Part shown: positions 28,552-38,185 of the stretch, piece by piece
Layout: the number at the start of each line of letters is the position of its first letter
Numbering within the stretch: position 1 is the first letter of the stretch
Source of the DNA: Tranzscheliella williamsii
Taxonomy: Eukaryota > Basidiomycota > Ustilaginomycetes > Ustilaginales > Ustilaginaceae
NCBI GenBank assembly: GCA_023212725.1
Contig: JALBYF010000032.1
Coordinates: forward strand, 144,012-208,011
Direction: 5' to 3'
Length of the DNA: 64,000 bases
Translations under genes and position numbers: made by a program
Notes under the pieces: model-generated
Seen by the model: only the letters and a program-made list of their open reading frames with translations
What the model was told of the DNA's origin: nothing
The model's database searches: none

Positions 28552-29095
28552 AGCTTGCGAATTTTCATCCTTCGAAAACCTTGACGCTACTCACACTTAC
28601 ACTACTACTACTACTGCCTCGCCTTCCGCCCTTCGCCTTCCTTTTCGTGCAGCTGCGCTACGTGGGATTGTATTGGCATGTACATACGTCGCGTAGTATA
28701 GCATAGCATGGCAATAGCATGCGCGTCTTGACCGACCGAGCCAGGCCCCACAGCCAGCCGACACAGATCTTTCCCTCGCCGCTCATGCGTCCCTTTTCGC
28801 TTTGTCCCCTCTCTCTGGCCATAGGCAGACGTGCCTGTGTTGGTTCGGCTACCAAAGATACGAACCCTTGAGCGACTTCCAGAACAGGCCCCAACCCCAT
28901 ACGACTTAGCTTCTTGTTTGCGCCTTCACACTCTTCCCTTCTCCCTCGCAAGGCCAAACCTCCAAGCTGCTCACAGCCACGGCCTGCCCTGAGGCCCCTT
29001 GCCGGCTCACGCTATCGCTCATGTCGCCACGCTAATCCTTGTGCCCATTGGTGCTTGCTCTTGTCCCGACCCTCGATACTGGAGTGTTCCCAGCC

Positions 29096-31513
29096 ATGAG
29101 CGACCGTTTCCGCAACGGCAGCTGCCGGTTTGGCCGGCTCGCATCTCCTGCCCAAGCGTCGGCGTGTTTGGTAGCCGCTGCTACAGGTTCTCGCCATAGC
29201 GGTCGTAGCGTCGGCAAGCCATCTCGCCGCAGCTACCGCAACCCCACCCTGCTGCCTCATGTCGCCACCATCCTTACGCTTGTTATCCTGATGCTTCTCT
29301 CGCCGCCTGTCCTTGCCCAAGTTTCGAGTGCCGTGCAGTTAACGCCGGACGCATCCTCCACTGTAGGCACTGACGTCCAGCTCCAGCCCACTGCCACCGC
29401 CGGAAGCAGCAATCAACTGACCCTCGTCAATGGAACAGCAGATTCATCTTTCCAGGTCGGATTGACCCAGCCCTATACGTGTCAGAAAATGGCGATCACC
29501 TTTGACCCCAGTCGCGGCACTCCGCCTTATACGCTCATGATCACCTTTGAGAGCTGGGCCCCCGTCACGCTCAGCTTGCCGGCAAGCTACGACGATGCTT
29601 CCAAATCCCTTTGGCTTTACGAGTATCCTGTGCCCACTTTTGTCGGCGAGGTCCCGAACCCGGCGGTCATCGTATCTGTTGTCGATTCCACCGGTCGCAT
29701 GGCGAACTCCTCTCGCATCCTCTCCGTGCTCACCACCGTCGGGTCCACCTCTGCCACGACCTGCGCTCCCTTTTCCGGCACATCTCAATTCATCTTCGAG
29801 GCTGACTCACCTCCGGTTCCGTGCGGGCCCTATGCCGTAAGCTGGAGTGGCGACTATGCCCCCCCCATGTATGCTGTCTTGCTGCCCGAACGAGCGCCTC
29901 CCATTTATCTTGCTGCGCCCGCCATCGCTGCAGGAAACTACACTTGGACAAACACCATGGCTAGTGGTTCTGGCTTTCTTACGACCATGGGCGATTCGCA
30001 GGGCCGAAACGGTGGCGTATCCAGATACAAGGTTGTCGCTCAGGACCCGGCGGCCAGTCCTGCTGTCTGCAGTCCCTCCACGGCGTCCGAGTACAGGCTC
30101 TTACCGGCCACGACCACAGCCTCCCCCGCCACAGTCTATCCCGACGCGACCACGACCATCGCTTCTCTTACCACCAATAGAGGCACCGTGTCCACCGTTA
30201 CCGTTGTACAGACCATTCGCAAAGGCCGCATCGTCGGTGGACAACACAGTGGTGGCCTCTCCACTGGTCTTGTCATACTCTTGATCGTCGTCTTCGTCGG
30301 CGTCGGTTTGGGCGGTGTTTTGTTGGGCTGGTGTTGTTTCCGCCGGCGGCAGAAGCAGCAACACAACATCAAATCATGGGACCTGCCCAGCAGCGACCCT
30401 TCGATGCCCTTGCACTCGGACCCCTCCATGCCCATCGTGCCCGGGGTTTTTGGCCGCGGCCCCGCTCGTTCAGTGGCGCAAAGCTCGAACGAAGCGGAGC
30501 GCCGAGCAGCGTTCGATTCTTATCCTGCGCACTCGCTTGCTCCACGCCCGCTGACCCACGTTTCTTCCCTTCGAGATTCTCTGCGAAGCTGGTCGTCCGG
30601 CTTTGACAACGTACCGCTTATCAGCGCCGATCCCGCAACACAGATTACGTCTTCGGCTACCGACGAGTATGCTCTGACCCGACCCACCTCCGGTATACGG
30701 CGCGGACATTCGATCAACCATCCTCGCTCGCGCACCTCAGGCTACGCCTCGCACACTGATGATGGCCGCTCGCCCAGCTGGGTTCTTAACAGGACCGCCA
30801 CTATGGGCTGGGCATCCAACCGTCTTGACGACGTGTCCAACCCGTTTGCGGATCCGCCCAGAGCCACAAGTTCCGTCGCACCGGAATCCCCCAGCAGCAT
30901 CAAGACCAGCGTGGTTGGCGCAGGCGCCACGCTCCGTTCCGATGCGGCGTCGCGCGCGGTCTACCAAGAGGTGTTCACCAGTGCTTCGTCGCCAACGGAT
31001 GCACCCGTCCCCGCAGCTCCCGGACCAGCTGGACGCTGGGCTCAGGCTGAGAGGCCATCTCACATGTCGCCAACGTCGGATTCGTCGGGCAGCCGTCGCG
31101 CCGCCGCAGGATGGCTAAATGCGTCAAATGATTCCCCGCACGCACATGCTGACGGCCGAGTCATCCAGCACTCGGACGCCGGGCTTCTCTTCGACGACAC
31201 CGCCAACGGCGATGAGCTGATTGATTTCGGCGACGAGCCGCCCATGGAGCTGCCGCCTCAGTACGACACCCTCCACCCGCCCCGCGATCGCTATCAGGAG
31301 CCTCTGCCCCTGTCGCTGCCCTCACCGCCACCGCCGCCGCCGCCAGCGCCACACTCACAGGGCGGCACCCGCCCGGCCGCATCCCGTGCCAGCTCCGGCG
31401 ACATAGCGGAGCAGCGCAGCCATGCACCCGACACGCACGAAGTGCACGCCGCTGACTTGGTCGACGACGATGACGAGGAGTCGGACTTCTGGAACTCTGG
31501 ATCCACGCGCTAA
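29096..31513 (+). CDS. Single-pass plasma-membrane-type protein with serine/proline-rich cytosolic tail
   Basis: This 805-residue, intronless protein starts at ATG 29096; the open codons before it lack an ATG. A hydrophobic signal-like segment lies at about 55-74 (VATILTLVILMLLSPPVLA). The ectodomain (about 75-380) contains PYTCQKMAITFDP and GTPPYTLMI and several spaced cysteines, a pattern seen in basidiomycete membrane proteins of unknown function. Then come a threonine-rich stalk, one transmembrane helix at about 384-408 (GLVILLIVVFVGVGLGGVLLG), a Cys-Cys-Phe plus RRRQK stop-transfer, and a 400-residue low-complexity tail with an acidic, proline-rich end (SPPPPPPPAP, DDDDEESDF). The arrangement recalls fungal cell-wall sensors, but no WSC or Mid2 domain is recognised. 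Function unknown. Confidence 0.82.
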   Translation: MSDRFRNGSCRFGRLASPAQASACLVAAATGSRHSGRSVGKPSRRSYRNPTLLPHVATILTLVILMLLSPPVLAQVSSAVQLTPDASSTVGTDVQLQPTATAGSSNQLTLVNGTADSSFQVGLTQPYTCQKMAITFDPSRGTPPYTLMITFESWAPVTLSLPASYDDASKSLWLYEYPVPTFVGEVPNPAVIVSVVDSTGRMANSSRILSVLTTVGSTSATTCAPFSGTSQFIFEADSPPVPCGPYAVSWSGDYAPPMYAVLLPERAPPIYLAAPAIAAGNYTWTNTMASGSGFLTTMGDSQGRNGGVSRYKVVAQDPAASPAVCSPSTASEYRLLPATTTASPATVYPDATTTIASLTTNRGTVSTVTVVQTIRKGRIVGGQHSGGLSTGLVILLIVVFVGVGLGGVLLGWCCFRRRQKQQHNIKSWDLPSSDPSMPLHSDPSMPIVPGVFGRGPARSVAQSSNEAERRAAFDSYPAHSLAPRPLTHVSSLRDSLRSWSSGFDNVPLISADPATQITSSATDEYALTRPTSGIRRGHSINHPRSRTSGYASHTDDGRSPSWVLNRTATMGWASNRLDDVSNPFADPPRATSSVAPESPSSIKTSVVGAGATLRSDAASRAVYQEVFTSASSPTDAPVPAAPGPAGRWAQAERPSHMSPTSDSSGSRRAAAGWLNASNDSPHAHADGRVIQHSDAGLLFDDTANGDELIDFGDEPPMELPPQYDTLHPPRDRYQEPLPLSLPSPPPPPPPAPHSQGGTRPAASRASSGDIAEQRSHAPDTHEVHAADLVDDDDEESDFWNSGSTR

Positions 31514-31928
31514 AATCCCTCTTCCCCCCCGCGCGCCGACACACTCAGACCTCCCGACACTCTTTTGTACCCCTCTTCCCGCACTACGGCCCCTGCAGCC
31601 GCCTTCTGTATTCTAGCCTGCTTCGTATACTACGGTCCACCCTGGCGCGGTGGTGATGGTGCGGCGACAGGAACTGCACGGCGGCGCCTTCGATACAGTG
31701 TGGAGGTGGAGGGCAAGGGACGCCATGTTAGATCCGCGGCGGGGCTGCTTAATCGTTGGTACTAGAGTAAAAGACACAGGGTGAGTGCCGAGGATGTGCT
31801 CAGATGTCGCACGACTCGCCGTGCACGATCCGCTGCTGACGCAGCGCTGAAATGCGGGCCCCTCCACCGGAGGTCTTGCAGCAATCAAGCTCCGTCCAGC
31901 AGCTTGGGCTTATCGCGCGGCTTGGCGA

Positions 31929-31935
31929 TATATAG
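31929..31935 (+). promoter_or_regulatory. TATA-like box of the first alcohol dehydrogenase
   Basis: TATATAG lies 90 bp before the ATG at 32025, in an otherwise GC-rich upstream region of about 510 bp. Confidence 0.5.
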
Positions 31936-32024
31936 CCAGCGCCTGCGTGCGAGATCGCGGCCCACGGATTCGCATTTCCCTTGCTCTGTTTATCTGTCCG
32001 CCCTTGCCGCCTACTTAGCCTACC

Positions 32025-33231
32025 ATGTCGCTGCCCAAAACTTACAAAGCCGCCGTGTTCGAAAAGGCGAACGAGCCGCTGACGTTCAAGGATGTCGAGC
32101 TGGAGCAGCCCGCTGCGGGTCACATCCTGGTCAAGGTCGAGGCGTGCGGTGTCTGCCACAGCGATGCGCTCGTCCAGTCGGGCGGCTTCGGCGCTCTCCC
32201 CCGCATTCCCGGCCACGAGGTCGTCGGCAAGGTCGTCGCCGTCGGCGCCAACGTCGACAAGTGGAAGAACGGCGACCGTGTCGGCGGCGCCTGGCACGGC
32301 GGCCACGACGGCACCTGTCGTCAGTGCAACTCGGGCCTCTTCCAGATGTGCGACAACGAGCAGATCAACGGCGTAACCAGAGATGGCGGATGTAGGTGCC
32401 GCACAGTACAATGTCGACGCGCACGTAAATGCTGACATTTTATATACTCTCTTATCCGCACTTATTGTTGCTGACTGACAGACGCGGAATACTGCCATCT
32501 CCGCTCTGAGGCGGCGGTTCGGCTGCCTGCAGACGGCGATGCGGTCCAGATGGCGCCTCTAATGTGTGCGGGTGTGACGGTGTTCAACGGAATCCGGAAG
32601 ATGGAGATCACAGCCGGTGAGGTGGTCGCTATTCAGGGGCTTGGCGGATTGGGCCATCTTGCGATCCAGTACGCCCGCAAGATGGGCTACCGCACTGTCG
32701 CCATGTCTCGAGGCACCGAGAAGAAAGAGTTCGCCACCAAGCTCGGGGCCACCGATTACATCGACACCACCAAGGAGGACGCTACCGAGGCGCTGCTCAA
32801 GATGGGCGGCGCTGCGCTCGTGGTAATTACGGCTCCAAACCCCAAGGTGATCACCCCTCTGGTCGGCGCCTGCAAGGCATTAGGCAAGGTCCTAATTCTA
32901 GCACGTGAGTATCCGATCCCCATCTCTTCACAGCCCTTCACCGCCTAGGCTCAGACAACTGACCCGAAGGAGTCTGGTGCGGCCTTTCTCTTCTGAACCG
33001 GCTTCAGCGGTGGGGGACGTGCCCGTCAGCACCTATGCCATGATCAACCGAGGCATCTCGGTCCACGGCTGGCCCTCGGGCCATGCGCAGGACTCGGAGG
33101 AAGCAGTCGCCTTTGCGCATCGTTTCGGCGTCGAGTGCATGTGCGAGGCGTTCCCGCTCGCCAAGGCCAACGAGGCGCTCAAGCACATGATGGACAACCA
33201 GGTGCGCTTCCGAGCCGTCCTCACCATGTGA
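32025..33231 (+). CDS. Zinc-dependent alcohol dehydrogenase (MDR family), three exons
   Basis: The exons are 32025-32391, 32482-32904 and 33008-33231, with introns of 90 and 103 nt (GTAGGT and GTGAGT donors), giving 337 residues. The enzyme oxidises alcohols or reduces aldehydes with NAD(P). Catalytic zinc ligands are in CGVCHSD (C44) and PGHEVVG (H64/E65). The structural-zinc lobe (GGHDGTCRQCNSGLFQMC) has three cysteines (98, 101, 109). The cofactor site is GLGGLGHL. After splicing the protein reads smoothly across both junctions (DGG-YAEYC and LILA-PVGDVP), which supports the model. It is followed in the same direction by a second, clearly different dehydrogenase 830 bp downstream. Substrate unknown. 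Confidence 0.9.
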
Positions 33232-33943
33232 AGCCCCCCTGCAAAACGGCCCCTTATAGCCTCGCCCCTTGTCGTCCGACCGCTGAATTCAGTGTTGCTG
33301 TCAAGCGAAGAGAAACACCTTGCAAGTGGCCTGTGCAGTTCAAGTCATGTGATAGAGATTTTCTGCTCTGATTTCTCTGGAATTTCCTTGTGATTCTCGT
33401 TCCCTTACTCACCCTGCATGTGTTTTCCGCTTTCTTCTGTGCTCACGGCTTCTAAAGCTTATTGAGCGCATGTGGAGTTTGGGTTGTTCGCATGAAAATG
33501 TGATTCAACAATTACTTCAGATTGTATTGCACTTGAGCGCTGCTTTTCTTTGTCGAAGCTGAGACCACTCAGTCGCGAATTTGCGTCTGCTATTTGCTAC
33601 AGATTCTGGAAGGCGGAAGCAAGGCATGACTCAGCTTCAGATGATGTTAGAGCCACACTTGGACCCAGTCAAGTCGTTCACTTTGTCTGAAGGCCCGTTC
33701 GCCCGTGCGGACGGTCATCGAAGCAGCGGGTCTGACGTAGAAGATGTCATCTGTTTGGCCCACTTCCTGGACATGCAAGGCTGCTACGCTGACATCACTC
33801 TCAGCTGGTCGAAACCGTCCTTCCACTGGCTGCCTCGCCCAATCTCACGCTCAGATGTCGTGTGCTGAGTTAGCCGCCCTGCGAGCCGACCAAAGATCGC
33901 CATTCCCTCGCTCGGTGGTGGCGCTGGGCACGGATCCACTCCG
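33232..33943. other. Intergenic region between the two dehydrogenases
   Basis: About 700 bp with no gene seen. The first 300 bp are relatively T-rich, fitting a 3' UTR. Confidence 0.55.
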
Positions 33944-33950
33944 TATAAGA
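33944..33950 (+). promoter_or_regulatory. TATA-like box of the second alcohol dehydrogenase
   Basis: TATAAGA lies 120 bp before the ATG at 34064. The same string stands at a similar distance before the choline-sulfatase gene. Confidence 0.55.
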
Positions 33951-34063
33951 ATGCCACACCAAGACGTCGCATCCTAGCCATCTCTCCATCGTTCGATTCC
34001 TTCTTCGACGCACAGACAGACCCCTCCCCGAATCGAGACCTTCACAGACGCGCTATTGACAGT

Positions 34064-35149
34064 ATGACTGACTCCATCCCCAAGAGCATGCGGGCGGCGA
34101 CCATCAAGGACTTCAATCAAGGGTACGAAGTTAAGGATATTGATGTGCCTGACCTCGGCCCGAATGACATTCTAGTCAAGATTGCTGCGGCCGGATACTG
34201 CCACACGGACTTGCAGGTGATGGAAGGCGTGTACAAGTCGCAGGGCGCCAAGCCGGGGCTGGTAGGCTCGCACGAGCCTGCAGGCACGGTGGTGAAGGCG
34301 GGTTCCGAAGCGGGCAAGAGCAACATCAAGGTGGGCGACCGTGTCGGCTCGATCAACACATACGGCTTCTGCGGCAAATGCAACTCGTGCAAGCAAGGCC
34401 AGCAACTGTGCGACAACCTGCCCGGTATGCTCGGCCTGACGCTCAACGGCGGCTTCTCGGAATACATGAAGGCGGACGCGCGCGTCGTGTCCAAGATCCC
34501 CGACAAAATCCCCTTTGACGAAGCGGCACCGCTCTTCTGCGCCGGTGCCACCGTTTACGGCGCTCTCCTCGCCGTAAAGCCACAGGCCGGCCAGTGGCTC
34601 GCCATGATCGGCATCGGCGGCCTCGGCCATCTCGGCGTCCAGTATGCCAAGGCCATGGGCTGCAAAGTCATCGCCATCGACAACCGCAAGGAGGGCGTCG
34701 ACCTCGCCTACAACGTCCCCGACCACCTCAAGCCAGACAAATCGTTCGTGATTGACTCGGAAGAGGCAGAGAAGAAGTGCATCGACGAGCTACAGTCGAG
34801 CTTCTACGACACGAATCCAGGCGTCGACCGCGTCGTGATCAATACCGAGGCGCGCCACCTGATCAAGTTCTCGCAGCAGTTCCTCCGCAAAGGCGGCGAG
34901 CTCGTCGACGTCGGCCTCCCCGCCGACGGCCCGTTCGAGGTCGACTCGTTTGCGCTCAACTTCAAGGAGCAGACCATCCGCGGCCGTCTCATTTGCACAC
35001 CCGAGCAGTGCCAAGACATGATCAACCTTCATGCCGAGAATGGCTGCCGAACCCACATCGAAAAGACCTACTCGGTCGACGACGCCAACAAGATGGCCGA
35101 ACACTACCAGTCCAAGAATCTTCAAGGCCGTCTCTGTATGGTCTTCTAA
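34064..35149 (+). CDS. Zinc-dependent alcohol dehydrogenase, Adh1/AdhA-like, intronless
   Basis: This 361-residue protein is typical in length for fungal class I-like tetrameric alcohol dehydrogenases. The catalytic zinc site is GYCHTD (C46, H47, D49) and GSHEPAG (H70/E71). The structural zinc has the full four cysteines C103, C106, C109 and C116 (GFCGKCNSCKQGQQLC). The Rossmann motif GIGGLGHLG spans about 183-191. The coenzyme-binding region continues with VIAIDNRKEG; D195-type acidic residues after the second strand favour NAD. It differs from the preceding dehydrogenase in intron content and zinc lobe, so the pair is an old tandem or a chance neighbourhood. Cytosolic; role in ethanol or aldehyde metabolism is inferred. 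Confidence 0.93.
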   Translation: MTDSIPKSMRAATIKDFNQGYEVKDIDVPDLGPNDILVKIAAAGYCHTDLQVMEGVYKSQGAKPGLVGSHEPAGTVVKAGSEAGKSNIKVGDRVGSINTYGFCGKCNSCKQGQQLCDNLPGMLGLTLNGGFSEYMKADARVVSKIPDKIPFDEAAPLFCAGATVYGALLAVKPQAGQWLAMIGIGGLGHLGVQYAKAMGCKVIAIDNRKEGVDLAYNVPDHLKPDKSFVIDSEEAEKKCIDELQSSFYDTNPGVDRVVINTEARHLIKFSQQFLRKGGELVDVGLPADGPFEVDSFALNFKEQTIRGRLICTPEQCQDMINLHAENGCRTHIEKTYSVDDANKMAEHYQSKNLQGRLCMVF

Positions 35150-36318
35150 GCTTCCCACCACACCTGCCTGCATCCTGTCGTTTTCTTTTGTACTGCAATG
35201 TAACTACCTCCTAACGCCTGACTCTTGTGGTGCTGCTTGTGCTGACCTGTTGGCTGGGGAATCAAGGCATGCGCACTTGGAAGGCGACGACCGAGGCCTA
35301 TGACGTGCTCAAACTGTTTCAGCGTAGATCCTGGCTCTTGCGAGGCGATGGTGGCGCTGCGTTCCTCTACCCTCCGACCTTCTCCAGTGAGTGTCGCCCA
35401 CAGCCCTTTTGTGGCGGGCAATTCCCGTCCATAGCCACTCCAGCCAGTCACGGTAAGGAAACCTGGTCAATTGCATAAAGAAGTACATACTTGCGGCCAT
35501 GTCATCTGTCAACATCCAGTCTGGTGCTGACAACTCTGTGTCTGTGATCTCTGTGTGTCCCAGTCGACACGGGGCTTTTCCCATGAACTTGCTGTCCTTT
35601 GGGGGTACACTGATCTTGGGCAATCATCCTCCTGTGCCTTTGCATAATGCTGATATTTGCTGTAGATTGCAGATCAAGGTGTATTGCCAACATGGCTTGC
35701 CTTGTCACAGGCTGCCATGCATTCATGTTGCTATTGATGTGTGGTTGAAATAGCTGCAGATTCATTGAAGCTGACAACTTGTCTGCTTTTCTACATCAGG
35801 AGCCGGTCATATATGTAGCTGCTGATTTCGGTCATCCAAGTCTCTTTGCCTTGCATCCAGGTATCGACTTCCTCCACCTGTCGATGAGCTCGAAGGCATC
35901 GGGCGGCTGATCGGCCCTCAGCGGCCCACACCATCGCTCAGTAAGTGGCCCATATAGAGCGCTATAAATAATCAATGCTGGTCTTCAACTCCAAAAATGG
36001 TATCATGGATACACATGGCTGCTGACAGAGATAGCCAACAGGAACAGAACGCAGAACGAGATGTGGCTTGGCCTTCTTACCGAGTTGTCGGTTTTTTATT
36101 CATCATAAGAAGACGGCTTCTCGCTTTCTACCCTGGCTTACTGCCGGCCCCAGCGACAAAGGTGGAGGGCGTCATGAGTCCCCGGACCCGCAGCGCTGGC
36201 GCTGCCAGTCATGGACGGCGGGCCAATACGCTGGTTCGCTCGTCGGATTAGGTCTCTTGACTTCCCTCCGCGTGCAGCTTGTCGTTGTTGAGCTTATCCA
36301 CATTCCCCTATCGTCCTG
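35150..36318. other. Intergenic region, no gene seen
   Basis: 1.17 kb with only short unsupported frames. A TATAAATA string near 35962 is too far (about 360 bp) from the next ATG to assign safely. Confidence 0.55.
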
Positions 36319-37386
36319 ATGACCATGGCGCAGCGACAGAACCAGATGACGCCAGCAGCAGCGAGACGCAGAAGCTGGACAAAGGGTGTGGCGGTGATGT
36401 GGCACGCGCTTGCTATCGCCTCGTGCTGGTACGGCTTTCACTCGCTCAACACTATCACCGAGCTTGTGGGCGTGCGGATCGACCTGCAATACGGCGGTAG
36501 GTTTCTATCACAAAGCCAGAGCAATTCCATCGCCGCGTTAGCGACAATGCCGAGCTGACGTCAGTGTGCTGTTTTGGCGGTGGCATCTCGCAGGGCACTT
36601 CCAGTTCCTTACCATCTGCGGTTTGGCAGCCACGCTTGCGACGATGGTTCTCGCTTTGCTGATCGATCTCGTTGCGCTTCCAGAAGGTAAACTCACCGTG
36701 CAGTTCTGGCAGCTGTGGCGAAGCGCATCGGTGTCGAGACTAACCCAGAGATATTGTTTCCCGCTTGGATCCGTTGCAGCCGCACTATGGCTAAAAGATG
36801 TGCTGACGGCCATCGCGTTGCCGGCCGAGTCGGTCATTTCTCTGTTGTACTGGTCGCTGTTCTTCTATAAGAAGGATCTGCTGATGCCGCCCAAGTCGGT
36901 GATGGACCCGCTCAACCCGGGCCAGGTGCTCTCGGAAGAGCCCATTGTGATCCCCCTGCAGATTGATCTTAGCCTGCACGCCCTCCCCGGCGTGTTCCTG
37001 CTGGTCGATTACTTCGCCTTCCAGCGCCAGCTCGCTTCCTCGATCTCCGTCAGGAAGGTGGCCATTACCGTCACTGCCGCCTATTCGTAAGTTTCTGCCC
37101 GATCCCGCATCATGCGGTCGCATCCGCGCTGTGCTCAGTGGTATTAATTTGACATCATTCCACTGCCTCTCATTGCTCACCAAACAGGCTGTGGGTGGAA
37201 AGGTGCGCAAGAGTCAATGGGCACTTTCCCTATCCGCTCTTGGATCTCCTGAAGCTGCCGCAACGCGTCATCCTGTACGTCGCGTGCTCTCTCGTTGCCA
37301 GCGCCGTGGGTATGACGGCTGTGAAAGCCCACGATGCGGTTCATGGATTCCGCAAGTCCAGACAGGACCTCAAGAAATTGCAATGA
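36319..37386 (+). CDS. FAR-17a/AIG1-like integral membrane protein, four exons
   Basis: The exons are 36319-36496, 36594-36686, 36780-37086 and 37188-37386, with introns of 97, 93 and 101 nt, giving 258 residues. The second intron is in frame and open, but it has a GTAAAC donor, a GACTAAC branch site and a TTGCAG acceptor. Removing it gives a continuous loop (VALPEAALWLKDVLTAIALP) as expected for the family. About six hydrophobic helices are seen. Conserved family points are the YGGHFQFLT entry to helix 2, the LHALPGVFLLVDYF segment with its histidine, and GHFPYPLLD. Animal AIG1/ADTRP proteins hydrolyse fatty-acid esters of hydroxy fatty acids using a Thr and a His; whether this protein does so is inference. 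Confidence 0.82.
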
Positions 37387-38093
37387 GGAGCGAGCGCATC
37401 CACAGCCCGCGCTCTAACACTACTCGATATGCTCACGTCGTGCTAACACTCGAGGAAAGGCTGAGATCGGGATCGCAACAGCGAGACAGACGCGTGACCT
37501 GTGCAGCGGACGCAGCTCAATAGCCCGCAACAGCCGAAAGGCCGAACGCTACTCAGATTGCCACAGTATGCACTCGGACGGTAGAAGCGCAATCTGACAC
37601 CCATCACTACCACAATAGCCGCCTTTGATTTGTGTGATTGCGATTCACATTCAAGACTATCGTGCAGGCATAAGTGCGGAGCGCATAGCACTGCAGCCAA
37701 AAACTGCGCCGACATGTACTAGGCCCGATCCGACCGTTGTTACCTCTACGGCGCAGCACCGCACAAGGAACCTTCCACGATAGAAACAAAGAACACGATC
37801 TTGTCTCGGCGCGGCGAACGCTGCTTTTCTCGGCCTTGTACTGATGGCGCCACCGCAAATCGCGATTGCACTCTCGGCAAGCTTAATTGCGTGCTTATCC
37901 TTTCTTCGCAGGGTCGTGTGGGCGTGGAGTGAGCCGTCCGCTCTTTGACGCATGAAGCCCGGTGGCAACCTATCTTCCCTATCTCGCTCTTTACCCCCCT
38001 TACCCCCCAGACGCTTTCGCTTCAAAGCATCGTTGGTCATGACGGAACACGCCGGTTATAGTTCGAAGCTTCTTTTGGCCGCCCTTCATTACG
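37387..38093. other. Intergenic region, no gene seen
   Basis: About 700 bp between the AIG1-like gene and choline sulfatase, holding the promoter of the latter. Nothing else recognised. Confidence 0.55.
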
Positions 38094-38100
38094 TATAAGA
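38094..38100 (+). promoter_or_regulatory. TATA-like box of choline sulfatase
   Basis: TATAAGA lies 92 bp before the ATG at 38186 and is followed by a pyrimidine-rich leader. Confidence 0.6.
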
Positions 38101-38185
38101 AACCACGCTGTGCACGCGAGGTCCTCTTTCCCCTTCTCCATCTGTTTCTATTTCGCTGCGCTATCTTCTCCTTCTCCTGTCCTCC

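Larger units (their letters stand above)
27804..29095. other. Repeat-bearing intergenic region
   Basis: This 1.3 kb stretch carries the promoters of two diverging genes (HNH on minus, membrane protein on plus). It contains two small tandem arrays listed separately (28364-28485 and 28501-28551) and a short CTA microsatellite (about 28601-28615). No gene is supported. Confidence 0.55.

Noticed and set aside
36687..36779. Reading the AIG1-like gene straight through this segment
   Set aside because: The segment is open, but it has donor, CTAAC branch and acceptor signals and is a multiple of three. Without it the loop matches family length, so it was treated as an intron.
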